From Gemmatimonadota bacterium (GTDB lineage: Bacteria > Gemmatimonadota > Gemmatimonadetes > Gemmatimonadales > GWC2-71-9): a stretch of DNA of 64,000 nt. Position 1 is the first letter of the stretch, and each line of letters opens with the position of its first letter. Where the stretch lies: positions 236,001 through 300,000 of the forward strand of contig JADJPD010000005.1 in assembly GCA_016713435.1 (NCBI GenBank), read 5' to 3'. Made by a program: the position numbers and the translations under genes. The notes under the pieces were generated by a model. It did not search any database, had not been told where the DNA came from, and saw nothing but the letters and a program-made list of their open reading frames with translations. This document shows, piece by piece, positions 17,875 through 26,474 of this stretch.

Positions 17875-19170
17875 TCAGGGATAGAGCCGGTGTATCTGCC
17901 GGGGGAAGGCAATCGTCTCCCGGATGTGGGGCAGGCCGCAGATCCAGGCCACCGTGCGTTCCACTCCGAGACCAAAGCCCGAGTGCACGAAGGTGCCATA
18001 CCGACGCAGGTCGAGGTACCAGTCGTACGCCTTGGGGTCGAGCCCCTGCTCGTGGATGCGGGCCAGCAGCCGGTCGTAGTCGTCCTCGCGCTGCGACCCG
18101 CCGATGATCTCGCCGTAGCCCTCGGGGGCGAGGCAGTCGTTGTTGAGCACGGTGCGCGGGTCGTCCGGGTTCTCCTTCATGTAGAACGCCTTGACGCCCT
18201 TCGGATAGTTGAAGACGAAGACCGGCCGGTCGTACTGCTGGGCCAGCAGGGTCTCGTCGTCGCCGCCGAGATCCTTGCCCCACTCCATGTCGGAGCCGAG
18301 CGTGTTGAGGCGGGCCACGGCGTCGGTGTAGGAGATCCGGTGGAAGGGCGCCTGCACCCGCTCGAGGGGCGTGGTGTCGCGCTCCAGTTCCTTGAGCTCT
18401 TCCTTCCGCGCCTCGATGGTGCGGCCCACGATGTAGCTGACGAAGTCTTCCTGCAGCCGCATGTTGGCGGCTGAGTCGTTGAAGGCCACCTCGGGCTCCA
18501 CCATCCAGAACTCCGTCAGGTGGCGGCGCGTCTTGGACTTCTCGGCCCGGAAGGTGGGGCCAAAGCAGTACACCTTGCCGAGCGCCGCCGCGGCGGCTTC
18601 CACGTAGAGCTGGCCGGTCTGGGCCAGGTAGGCCTTGCCGAGGTCGAAGTAGTCGGTGGCGAAGAGCTCGCCCGCCTGCTCGCCGATGGAGCCGGTGAGG
18701 ATCGGGGTGTCCACCAGGGTGAAGCCGCGCTCGTAGAAGAAGTCCCGGATGGCCTTGATCACTTCATTGCGCACCTTGGCAATGGCCACCTGCCGGCGGC
18801 TGCGCAGCCACAGGTGGCGATGCTCGAACAGGAACTGGGTGCTATGCTCCTTGGGCTGGATCGGGAACTCGGTGGAGGCACCGATGACCACCAGGTCGGT
18901 CACGTGCATCTCGTACCCCCCGGGCGCCCGCGCCTCGGCGCGGACGGTGCCGGTGGCGGCCAGGCTCGTCTCCTGCGTGAGCCCGGCGATGCGGCCCCAG
19001 ACCTCCTCGGGGACGTCGCGCTTGCTGATGACGAGCTGGAGGAGCCCGGTGCCGTCGCGGAGCACCACGAAGGCGAGCTTGCCGCTCGACCGGGACGTGG
19101 ACACCCAGCCCTGGACCGTGACGACGGTGTCGGTGTGCTGGCCGAGGGCTTCGATGCGGACGGTGGTCAT
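17875..19170 (-). CDS. asnS: Asparaginyl-tRNA synthetase
   Basis: A 431-residue class IIb synthetase that charges tRNA-Asn. The N-terminal OB fold (about 1-105) has VQGWVSTSRSSGKLAFVVLRDG. The catalytic core has motif 2 in FRAEKSKTRRHLTEFWMVEPE and motif 3 in GFGLGVERTVAWICG. The AsnRS-type sequence YPKGVKAFYMKENPDD distinguishes it from AspRS. The start is ATG 19170; an open frame ten codons further upstream would run into the divergent lipoprotein gene. Only 15 bases separate the two divergent genes, so their control regions overlap neighbouring coding sequence. Confidence 0.95.
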   Translation of the reverse strand: MTTVRIEALGQHTDTVVTVQGWVSTSRSSGKLAFVVLRDGTGLLQLVISKRDVPEEVWGRIAGLTQETSLAATGTVRAEARAPGGYEMHVTDLVVIGASTEFPIQPKEHSTQFLFEHRHLWLRSRRQVAIAKVRNEVIKAIRDFFYERGFTLVDTPILTGSIGEQAGELFATDYFDLGKAYLAQTGQLYVEAAAAALGKVYCFGPTFRAEKSKTRRHLTEFWMVEPEVAFNDSAANMRLQEDFVSYIVGRTIEARKEELKELERDTTPLERVQAPFHRISYTDAVARLNTLGSDMEWGKDLGGDDETLLAQQYDRPVFVFNYPKGVKAFYMKENPDDPRTVLNNDCLAPEGYGEIIGGSQREDDYDRLLARIHEQGLDPKAYDWYLDLRRYGTFVHSGFGLGVERTVAWICGLPHIRETIAFPRQIHRLYP

Positions 19171-19185
19171 GGTCGGAGGTGGCCC

Positions 19186-20283
19186 GTGAGCGGAAGGCAA
19201 TTCGGGGCGTGGAGTCTAGCCGTCGCCCTGATGGGCGTCAACGCGGCGTGCGGGGGGTACCGCCCACCCATCGAGGGGCCGGTGGGCGGGGTGGCCCGGC
19301 CGGAGCCGATCGCCGGGACCCCGCTCACCCGGCAGTGGACGTCCCGCATCGCCCGGGGGCCGAGTGGGCCCGTGGCCCTGGACTCGGCGCGGCTCTACGT
19401 TGGCGCCGGGGACCGCCAGGTGCTCGCCGTGGAGCTGCGCAACGGCGTCACCCGCTGGTCGGTGCGGCTGGCCGGGCCGGTGGTGGGCGGCGTGGTGCTG
19501 TCCGGCCGGCGGGTCTACGCCGCGAGCGACCGCCCGGGGGGAAAGGTCTACGCCTGGGACGCCGAGAACGGCAACCAGGCCTGGGCCACCCGCACCGGCT
19601 ACGTGGACGTGCCGCTCACCGTCACGGGCGGCCGCGTCTTTGCCCTCACCCGGCGCGGGCTCCTGATGGCACTCGATGCCAAGACCGGCGACAAGCTCTG
19701 GCAGCGCCCGGTGCGGAGCGCGCGCATCGCCCTGGAGCCGCTGCCGGGTGAGCGGCTCCTCATCACCGGATACGACAGCCTGCAGGTGGTGGCGCAGCGC
19801 GACGGGCGCACCCTCACGCGGCATCGCGCGCCGGGGGCGATGCTCTCCCCGTGGGTTCGCCACGCCGGCACCCTGCTGACCACCACGGGCGACTCCCTGG
19901 TGGTGGCGCTCGACGACTCCACCCTGGCCGAGCGCTGGCGGGTGCGGCTCGACGCGCCGCTCACCGCCCCGCCGACCCTCCGGGGGGACACCATCTACGC
20001 CGTGACCCGCGTGGGCACCCTCTACCGGGTGCTCCCGGGCAGCCGCGCCGAGGCGACGCTGCTCTCGGCGGCGGAATGGCCCGCCACCGGGGCACCGGTA
20101 GCGCTCGGGGATTGGGTGCTGGTGGGCAGCTCCGACGGCGCGCTCCGCGCCTTCACCGGCGCCGGGCAGGAGGCCTGGCGCATCCCCCTTGGCCGCCCGT
20201 TCGAGCTTCCCCCGATCCCCCTGCCCGGCGGCGACTTCCTCGCCCTCGGCGGCCGGGGCGACCTCACCCGGATCACGCCGTGA
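19186..20283 (+). CDS. PQQ-like beta-propeller lipoprotein (BamB-like)
   Basis: A 365-residue lipoprotein. The signal peptide runs to the lipobox LMGVNAAC (cysteine near residue 21). The mature protein shows repeated propeller blades of the PQQ type, with W-containing strands such as VTRWSVRLAGPVVGG, VYAWDAENGNQAW, LMALDAKTGDKLWQRP and LRAFTGAGQEAW. The fold resembles BamB, the outer-membrane barrel-assembly lipoprotein, but many such propellers have other roles, so the BAM assignment is tentative. The GTG at 19186 has GGAGG six bases upstream. It overlaps the following gene by GTGA. Confidence 0.8.
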   Translation: MSGRQFGAWSLAVALMGVNAACGGYRPPIEGPVGGVARPEPIAGTPLTRQWTSRIARGPSGPVALDSARLYVGAGDRQVLAVELRNGVTRWSVRLAGPVVGGVVLSGRRVYAASDRPGGKVYAWDAENGNQAWATRTGYVDVPLTVTGGRVFALTRRGLLMALDAKTGDKLWQRPVRSARIALEPLPGERLLITGYDSLQVVAQRDGRTLTRHRAPGAMLSPWVRHAGTLLTTTGDSLVVALDDSTLAERWRVRLDAPLTAPPTLRGDTIYAVTRVGTLYRVLPGSRAEATLLSAAEWPATGAPVALGDWVLVGSSDGALRAFTGAGQEAWRIPLGRPFELPPIPLPGGDFLALGGRGDLTRITP

Positions 20284-20780
20284 CGCCGTTCGCCCGTCCC
20301 TGCTCTTGTTGCATCGCGGCCGTGCTGGTGGCGCTGCTCACGCTGGCCGGACCGCTCGCGGCGCAGGACTCGCTGCTCGCGGTGCGGCGGGGCTCGCCGT
20401 TCCTGGTGAAGTACGGCAAGTGGGTGACGCTGGCCGCCGCGATCGGGATGGGGCTCCAGGCGCAGTCGGCGCACGAGGAGGCCGACCGGGCCTACCGGCG
20501 GCTGGAGCGGTATTGCCTGGACGACGACACCCGCTGCGACCTCGGCCCGAACGGCAAGTACCTCGATCCGGTGACCGAGGGCCATTACCGGGCGGCCACC
20601 CGCTCCGACCGGCGCGCCCGTCACTGGCTCGTCGGCGGCGAGGTGTCGCTGCTGGCGACTGCCGGGATGTTCGTGTGGGAGCTGGCGCGGCCACGGCAAC
20701 GGCCCGACAACATCCCCTTCGAGCCCGAGATGCGGTGGGACGGGCGGCGCGCCCGCTTCGGCGTGTCCGTCAACTTCTAG
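20280..20780 (+). CDS. Small exported membrane protein of unknown function
   Basis: A 166-residue protein with an N-terminal signal sequence (CIAAVLVALLTLAGPLAAQ, about residues 12-30) and a second hydrophobic stretch near residues 45-58, and a third near 118-134 (VSLLATAGMFVWELA). A pair of cysteines (YCLDDDTRC) could form a disulfide. The C-terminus FGVSVNF looks like a final beta strand. I recognise no family. The GTG at 20280 overlaps the stop of the beta-propeller gene, so the two are co-translated. It converges on recG with only 11 bases between stops and no visible terminator. Confidence 0.6.
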   Translation: MTPFARPCSCCIAAVLVALLTLAGPLAAQDSLLAVRRGSPFLVKYGKWVTLAAAIGMGLQAQSAHEEADRAYRRLERYCLDDDTRCDLGPNGKYLDPVTEGHYRAATRSDRRARHWLVGGEVSLLATAGMFVWELARPRQRPDNIPFEPEMRWDGRRARFGVSVNF

Positions 20781-20791
20781 GAAGCCGGACC

Positions 20792-22860
20792 TCAGCCCGT
20801 CCGGAAGAGCTCCACGGCCCGCGGGTAGCGCCCGAGCGCCCGCTCCTTGAGCGGGAGGTGGCGGGGCCGCACCAGCATGGGATCCTCGGCGAGGAGCGCG
20901 GCGGCCACGGTGCGGGCCTGCTCCAGGATGGCGGTGTCGTCGGGCAGGCGCGCGAGGCGGAGCTCGAAGTCGCCCGCCTGCCGCTCGCCGATCAGGTCGC
21001 CCATCTTGCGCTCCTCGAGGTCCAGCTCCGCGATCTTGAAGCCATCCTCGGTGGCCGCAAAGGCCTTGAGCCGGGCCGGCACCGGGTCCCCGCCATCAGC
21101 ACGCAGAAGCTCTCCCCCGCCCCGCGCCCGATGCGGCCGCGCAGCTGGTGCAGCTGCGCCAGCCCGAAGCGCTCCGGGTGCTCGATCATCATCACCGTGG
21201 CGTTCGGCACGTCGATGCCCACCTCGATGACGGTGGTGGCCACGAGGACGTGGACCTGCCCCGCGCGGAACTGGCGCATGCGCTCGTCACGTTCCGCCGG
21301 CTTCAGCCGGCCGTGCACCAGGCCCACCGTGAGGTCGGGCCAGCGGGCCTGCAGCTGGTCGGCCATGGTGGTGGCGGCGCGGAGGTCGGCGCGCTCCGAT
21401 TCCTCGATGACGGGGAGCACCACGTAGGCCTGCCGGCCGGCGGCGCACTGCTCGTGCACGAAGTCGAGGGCGCGCTCGCGCTGTTTCGCGCTGCGGACGC
21501 CCGTGGCGATCTTGCCGCGGCCCGGCGGCCGGGTCTTGAGCGCGGAGACGTCGAGGTCGCCGAAGCGGGTGAGCGCCAGCGAGCGCGGGATGGGGGTGGC
21601 GGTGAGGAGCAGCACGTCCGGGGCACTGCCCTTGCCGATGAGCTGGGCCCGCTGCTCCACGCCAAAGCGGTGCTGCTCATCGATGACCACCAGGCCGAGC
21701 CGCTGGAACGAGACACTCTCCTCCAGCAGCGCATGCGTCCCGACCACGAGGCGCGCCTCCCCGCTCGAGAGCTTCCTCCGGGTGGCCGCCTTCTCCGCCG
21801 TGGTGAAGCGGCCCACCAGCAGGACCGGCTTCAGGTCCAGCGGCTCGAGCAGCCGCGAGAGGGTGGCGAAGTGCTGCTCCGCCAGCAGCTCCGTGGGGGC
21901 CATGAGCGCGGCCTGGTGGTCGTTCTCCAGCGCCAGCAGCATGGCAAAGAGGGCCACGACGGTCTTGCCCGTGCCCACGTCGCCCATGAGCAGGCGATGC
22001 ATGCGCTCGGGCGCGGTCATGTCGGCGGTGATCTCGCGCAGGGCACGCTTCTGGTCCGCCGTGAGCGGCCACGGGAGCGACTCCGCGAGGCGGGTGGTAT
22101 GGGTATGGTGGAGCCTGAAGGGTGTGCCGCTCCGCCGCCGCTTGGCCAGGAGACGGGCGCGGGTGAGCATGAGCTGCAGGTCGAGCAACTCGTCGAACGC
22201 CAGCCGCCGTCGCCCCAGCTCGGCCTCGCCGATGCTCGCCGGCTGGTGCACCGCCCGGAGCGATTCCACGAGCGGCGGCAGCTCCAGCCGCTGGCGGAGG
22301 TCCTCGGGCAGCGGGTCGCGCATCGCCGAGACCATCGAATCGAGGTGCCGGTCGATGAGGCCGCGGATCACCTTGTGGGAGAGTCCCTCGGTGGCCCGGT
22401 ACACGGGGAGCACCCGGCCGCCGAGCGGCCCCTCGCCCTCCCCGCCGGCGTCGGCCAGGATGATGTGCTCGCGCGGGCTGAGCTGCCGGCCGTGATAGAA
22501 GCGCACCGGACCCACCACCAGCAGCGTCTGCCCCACCTCGATGGTCCGGTCCAGGAAGGGCTGGCCCGGCCAGGCGCACTCGAGCATGCCGCTCTCGTCC
22601 CGGAGCACCGCCGTGAAGATCCGGAGCCCGCTCCGTGTCGGCATGAGCCGCTTGGCCACCACGCGCCCGATGCACGCCACCTCCTGCCCCACCTCGGCCC
22701 GGGCGAACGGGGTGACGCTCGACGCGTCGAGGTACCGGAAGGGGATGTGCCAGAGGAGGTCCTGCGCCGTGCGCACGCCGAGCCGGAGGAACGCCTCGGC
22801 GCGGCGTTCCCCGATGCCCTTGAGGAACTTGACGGGCGTGTCGGGGCGGATGGGCGGCAT
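20792..22860 (-). CDS. recG: ATP-dependent DNA helicase RecG (one frameshift)
   Basis: Branch-migrating helicase that remodels stalled forks and Holliday junctions. The wedge OB domain (about 1-170) is followed by helicase lobe 1 with Walker A GDVGTGKTVVALF and the DExH box DEQHRFGVEQRAQL, and lobe 2 with LVATTVIEVGIDVPNATVM and QLRGRIGRG. The frame is lost at the CCCC run 21088-21091 (plus-strand) just after SFCVLMA. The normal C-terminus (PARLKAFAATEDGFKIAELDLEERK and so on) continues in the next frame to the TGA at 20792. One missing G on the coding strand explains the break. Without repair the protein would lose about 100 residues, including the conserved RecG tail. Confidence 0.93.
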
Positions 22861-22916
22861 GCCGGGAAGCTAGCGGCGCACGTGGCGGGAGGTGAACCCG
22901 ACCGCCCGGGGCTCGG

Positions 22917-23831
22917 CTACTCCAGCAGCCGCTCGGCGAAGGCCTGCGGGTCGAACGGCTCCAGCGCCTCGACCTTCTCGCCGAGGCCGATGAAGCGGAT
23001 GGGCAGCCCGAGCTCCTTGCGGAGCGCCACCACGGCGCCCCCCCGGGCGCTGCCGTCGAGCTTGGTGACGATGATGCCCGTCGGCTCCACGGCCTGCTTG
23101 AAGAGGCGGCCCTGCTGCACCGCGTTCTGGCCGACGGTGCCGTCGAGCACCAGCAGCACCTCGTGCGGCGCCCCCGGCCGCTTCCGGGCCACCACGCGCA
23201 CCACCTTCTTGAGCTCGTCCATGAGCCCTTCCTGCGTGTGCAGGCGGCCGGCCGTGTCGATGAGCACGGTGTCGGCGCCGCGATTCAGGGCGGCTTCCAC
23301 GGCGTCGAACGCCACCGCCGCCGGGTCGCCGCCCGGGGCGCCGGCCACGCACGGGAGCTTGAGCCGCTCGGCCCAGGTCTGGAGCTGCTGGATGGCGCCG
23401 GCGCGGTAGGTGTCGGCGGCGGCGAGGAGGAGGCTGCGCTTCTCGCGCTGCAGCAGGTGAGCCACCTTGGCCACGCTGGTGGTCTTGCCGACGCCGTTCA
23501 CGCCCACGAAGACCATTACCGTGGGCCCGTCGGTGGTGCGGGCCAGCGGGGGCGGCGCCGCGCCGAGCATCTCGACGATCTTGGCGGCGACGGCGCGCTT
23601 GAGGTCGTCTTCTGTCTTGAGGCGGCCCCGGCGCACCTCGTCCTCCACCGCCTGCACCAGCTCGACGGTGGCCTGCACGCCGAAGTCGGCCTCGATGAGG
23701 GTGCGCTCGAGGGCCTCCAGGTCGGCCGCGTTCATGCCGCGGACCAGCGCGCCCACGTCGGTCAGGGCGATGCGCTTGACCCGCTGCCAGAGCGAGAGCT
23801 TCGGGGCGTCCCCGATTCGTCCGGATGTCAT
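22917..23831 (-). CDS. ftsY: Signal recognition particle receptor FtsY
   Basis: A 304-residue SRP receptor GTPase that docks ribosome-SRP complexes at the membrane. The N domain (about 1-85) precedes the G domain with G1 GVNGVGKTTSVAKVA, G3 DTAGRLHT and G4 TKLDGSARGG. FtsY-specific DTYRAGAIQQLQTW is present. The acidic N-terminal A domain of enterobacterial FtsY is absent, as in many other phyla. ATG 23831 was chosen over the TTG at 23840. It is followed by recG after 56 bases. Confidence 0.95.
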   Translation of the reverse strand: MTSGRIGDAPKLSLWQRVKRIALTDVGALVRGMNAADLEALERTLIEADFGVQATVELVQAVEDEVRRGRLKTEDDLKRAVAAKIVEMLGAAPPPLARTTDGPTVMVFVGVNGVGKTTSVAKVAHLLQREKRSLLLAAADTYRAGAIQQLQTWAERLKLPCVAGAPGGDPAAVAFDAVEAALNRGADTVLIDTAGRLHTQEGLMDELKKVVRVVARKRPGAPHEVLLVLDGTVGQNAVQQGRLFKQAVEPTGIIVTKLDGSARGGAVVALRKELGLPIRFIGLGEKVEALEPFDPQAFAERLLE

Positions 23832-23897
23832 GGGGGGCAAATGTAGGCGAAGCCGGTGGCCAAGGGCACCGGGGGCGGGAATGGCGCTCCGGCGGTG

Positions 23898-25595
23898 CTA
23901 CCGCAGGCCCAGCCCGCGCCGCGCCACCCACTCCCCGCCGAGGGCCAGGATGGCCAGCAGGAAGAGGCCGATCCAGCTGCGGCTGCTGGTCACGTCGGCC
24001 GTGGTCACCGCGGGCGTGGCGCGTGCCGTGAGACTGACGGGCCGGGGCAGCCACTCCTCCGACCACCGGTCCACCACGATGGTGCCGGCCCCGCCGCCCT
24101 CGAGCTGGTACCGGTAGCGCCCCGGCGGGAGCCGGAGCTCGGCGTGAGCGTCGCCGCCGAAGCGGAGGGAATCCCGGCGCTCGGCGTCGCCGGTGATGGT
24201 GATGGCCAGCGCCGCGGGTCGACCCGAGGCGGCCCATACGAAGATGACCGGCCGCCCGTTGGGCACCACCGGCCGGACGGGACGCGCCTTGCCTCCGACG
24301 CTGTCGGCGCCGCCGAGCAGCCAGGTGAGTGAGGCGGCCACGAGGCTCCGGTACGCCTGCTCCGGACTGCCGCCCAGGAAGGCCCACCGCCACAACCCCT
24401 CACCCGCGACGAAGAGGTGACGACGGTCCCCCTCCGTCCCCCCGATGATCACCGGCCGCTCGGCCCCGCGGCGGCCCAGCCGGGCCGTCAGGCCCACCCA
24501 CTCGCCCTCGGCGGGTTCCACGGTGGCCAGCTCGATCAGCGGCGGGAAGGAATCCACGGGCAGGCCCACGAACGCGCCCGCCAGCGGGGACGCCGCCGGT
24601 TCGGCCGCGTACCACTCGCCCACCAGCGGGCCCTGCCCCCCCTCCCCGCTGGGCCACTCGAGGCGGCCGCGCGCCCCGGATTGCCGCACAAAAGACGGCA
24701 TGGCTCCCTTCTGCACCAGCACGTCGGCGCGGCGGGCGGCGCGCGCCACCTCGTCCTCGGGGATGGGGGCCAGGTCGTCCATGGAGCGCCAGCCGCCCTG
24801 GTCCAGGCGCACGTAGCCGCGCACCGGCAGCGAGGCCACCTCGCGCAGGGTACGGTAGAGGAACCGCGCGTCCCAGTCGCCGGGACTCGCAAGCAGGGTG
24901 ATCCCGGGCGCGGGCGCCACGTGCACCAGCCAGAGGCGCGCGTCGTCGCGCGGCTCGGCATCGCCCGCGCGGGCCAGGGCCACGGTGAGCAGCGCCTCCT
25001 CGGGGAGGCCGGCACTCGGCACGCGGAAGCGCACCAGCGCGGCCCCGTCGGCGCCGAGGCGCAGGGCCTGGCGCGCCAGCAGCCGTTGGTCCAGCCGTAC
25101 CTCGACCCGTGCCGAGTCGGCCACCGGCCCATACGCGCGCACTTCCGCGGCGAGGGGAATGGTGTCGCCCGCGGTCACCCGGTCGGGCGCCTCCAGGCGG
25201 GTGATGGCGAGGTCCGGGCCGGAGGCGCGCGGGAAGAGCCGCACCCCGGCCCGGGCGAGGAGTTCCGGAGTCACGTCGGCCGGGTCATCCACTTCGCCAT
25301 CACTCACCACGATGACGGGGCGGTCTGAGGCGGCCGCGGCGCGGAGGGCGGGTGCCAGCGCGGAGCGGCCCAGCACGGGGAGGGAGTCGGTTGGGCCGAT
25401 CACGTCGCCGAAGAGGCGGACCTCACCCCAGGCACGCGCCGAGTCCCGCGCCTCCGCCCAGCGCCCGCCGGCCGCGATCATGCTGAGGCTGCCATCGAGC
25501 AGCACCAGCGGCGCGCGACCGGCGGCCCCGGTGCGGGCGCAGGAGAGGTCGAGCAGCAACACCCCGAGCGCGCCCCAGGCCACCGCACGGCACAC
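23898..25595 (-). CDS. Membrane protein with VWA-like domain (BatA-like); start uncertain
   Basis: A long protein of about 565 residues from the GTG at 25595. A hydrophobic helix (WGALGVLLLDLS) is followed by a VWA-type core whose MIDAS reads DGSLS (LVLLDGSLSM) and VIVVSDGEVDDPADVT. A region of beta-sandwich repeats (VRAYGPVADSARVEVRL) and a C-terminal membrane helix (SWIGLFLLAILALGGEWVA) follow, the general plan of BatA-like or glutamine-amidotransferase-like membrane proteins. The frame stays open and coding-like for a further 36 codons upstream (to 25703), encoding another membrane helix with FTYWQLERLGRRAWL, but that stretch has no ATG, GTG or TTG at a suitable place. The true start may be a non-standard codon or obscured by an indel. 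It sits between hisA and ftsY; function unknown. Confidence 0.7.
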   Translation of the reverse strand: MCRAVAWGALGVLLLDLSCARTGAAGRAPLVLLDGSLSMIAAGGRWAEARDSARAWGEVRLFGDVIGPTDSLPVLGRSALAPALRAAAASDRPVIVVSDGEVDDPADVTPELLARAGVRLFPRASGPDLAITRLEAPDRVTAGDTIPLAAEVRAYGPVADSARVEVRLDQRLLARQALRLGADGAALVRFRVPSAGLPEEALLTVALARAGDAEPRDDARLWLVHVAPAPGITLLASPGDWDARFLYRTLREVASLPVRGYVRLDQGGWRSMDDLAPIPEDEVARAARRADVLVQKGAMPSFVRQSGARGRLEWPSGEGGQGPLVGEWYAAEPAASPLAGAFVGLPVDSFPPLIELATVEPAEGEWVGLTARLGRRGAERPVIIGGTEGDRRHLFVAGEGLWRWAFLGGSPEQAYRSLVAASLTWLLGGADSVGGKARPVRPVVPNGRPVIFVWAASGRPAALAITITGDAERRDSLRFGGDAHAELRLPPGRYRYQLEGGGAGTIVVDRWSEEWLPRPVSLTARATPAVTTADVTSSRSWIGLFLLAILALGGEWVARRGLGLR

Positions 25596-25740
25596 CGCCG
25601 CCAGCCAGGCGCGGCGACCGAGCCGTTCCAGCTGCCAGTAGGTGAACCACGCGGCGCCCGCCGCGAGCAGGATGACGAGGAAGAGGGCCAGCGAGCGAGG
25701 GAGCTAGGGAATGGGTGGCGGGGCCAGCGCGCCGGCGGCC

Positions 25741-26457
25741 TCAGGCCACCGCGTGCAGCGCGTCCCGCAGGGTGAACTTCGCTTCGTACAGCGCCCGGCC
25801 CACGATGGCACCGGCCAGCCCGGCGCGCCGGGCCGCGCGGAGATCCTCGAGGGTGGCCACGCCCCCGCTCGCGATGACCTCGGCCCCGAGGGCCGCGAGG
25901 GCTGTCGCCCCCGTCACGTCGGGGCCCGTGAGCATCCCGTCACGTGCCACGTCCGTGTAGATGATGGTCCGGGCACCGTCGCCGAGCACCCGGCTGGCCA
26001 CCTCGACAGCGGTGACCGGCGCCGTCTCCACCCAGCCGCGGATGGCCACCAGCCCACCCTTGGTGTCGAGCCCCACCGCGAGGCGCTCGCTGCCCACCCG
26101 GGTCACCGCCCGGGCCACCAGGTCAGGGTCGGTGATGGCCGCCGTTCCGAGCACGCCCCGCTCCACGCCGAGCGACAGCACCGCCTCGACCGCGCCCAGG
26201 GTCCGGAGCCCGCCGCCCATCTGCACCCGCACCCGGCCCTCCATGGCCCGTGCGATGGCGGCCACGGCCCCCTGGTTGTCCCCGCTGCCGAAGGCGCGAT
26301 CCAGGTCCACGACGTGGATCCAGGCCGCTCCGGCGTCAGCGAAGGCCTCCGCCTGTGCTACGGGATCGTGGTGGTAGGAGGTTTCGCGATCCGCCTCCCC
26401 CTGAGAGAGGCGGACCACCCGGCCGGCACGCAGGTCGATGGCGGGATAGAGCTGCAC
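25741..26457 (-). CDS. hisA: Phosphoribosylformimino-5-aminoimidazole carboxamide ribotide isomerase HisA
   Basis: A 238-residue TIM-barrel Amadori isomerase of histidine biosynthesis. The catalytic Asp 8 is in PAIDLRAGRVVRL and the second catalytic Asp in YTDVARDGM (about residue 130). Phosphate-binding turns are QMGGGLR and ASGGVATLEDL. The HisA/HisF distinction rests on IDLRAGRVVRLSQGE. No other his gene is in the window, so this is a displaced pathway gene sitting in the tail of the division operon, 17 bases after the M23 peptidase gene. Confidence 0.95.
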   Translation of the reverse strand: MQLYPAIDLRAGRVVRLSQGEADRETSYHHDPVAQAEAFADAGAAWIHVVDLDRAFGSGDNQGAVAAIARAMEGRVRVQMGGGLRTLGAVEAVLSLGVERGVLGTAAITDPDLVARAVTRVGSERLAVGLDTKGGLVAIRGWVETAPVTAVEVASRVLGDGARTIIYTDVARDGMLTGPDVTGATALAALGAEVIASGGVATLEDLRAARRAGLAGAIVGRALYEAKFTLRDALHAVA

Positions 26458-26474
26458 GGCGGGCGGACGGCCCG

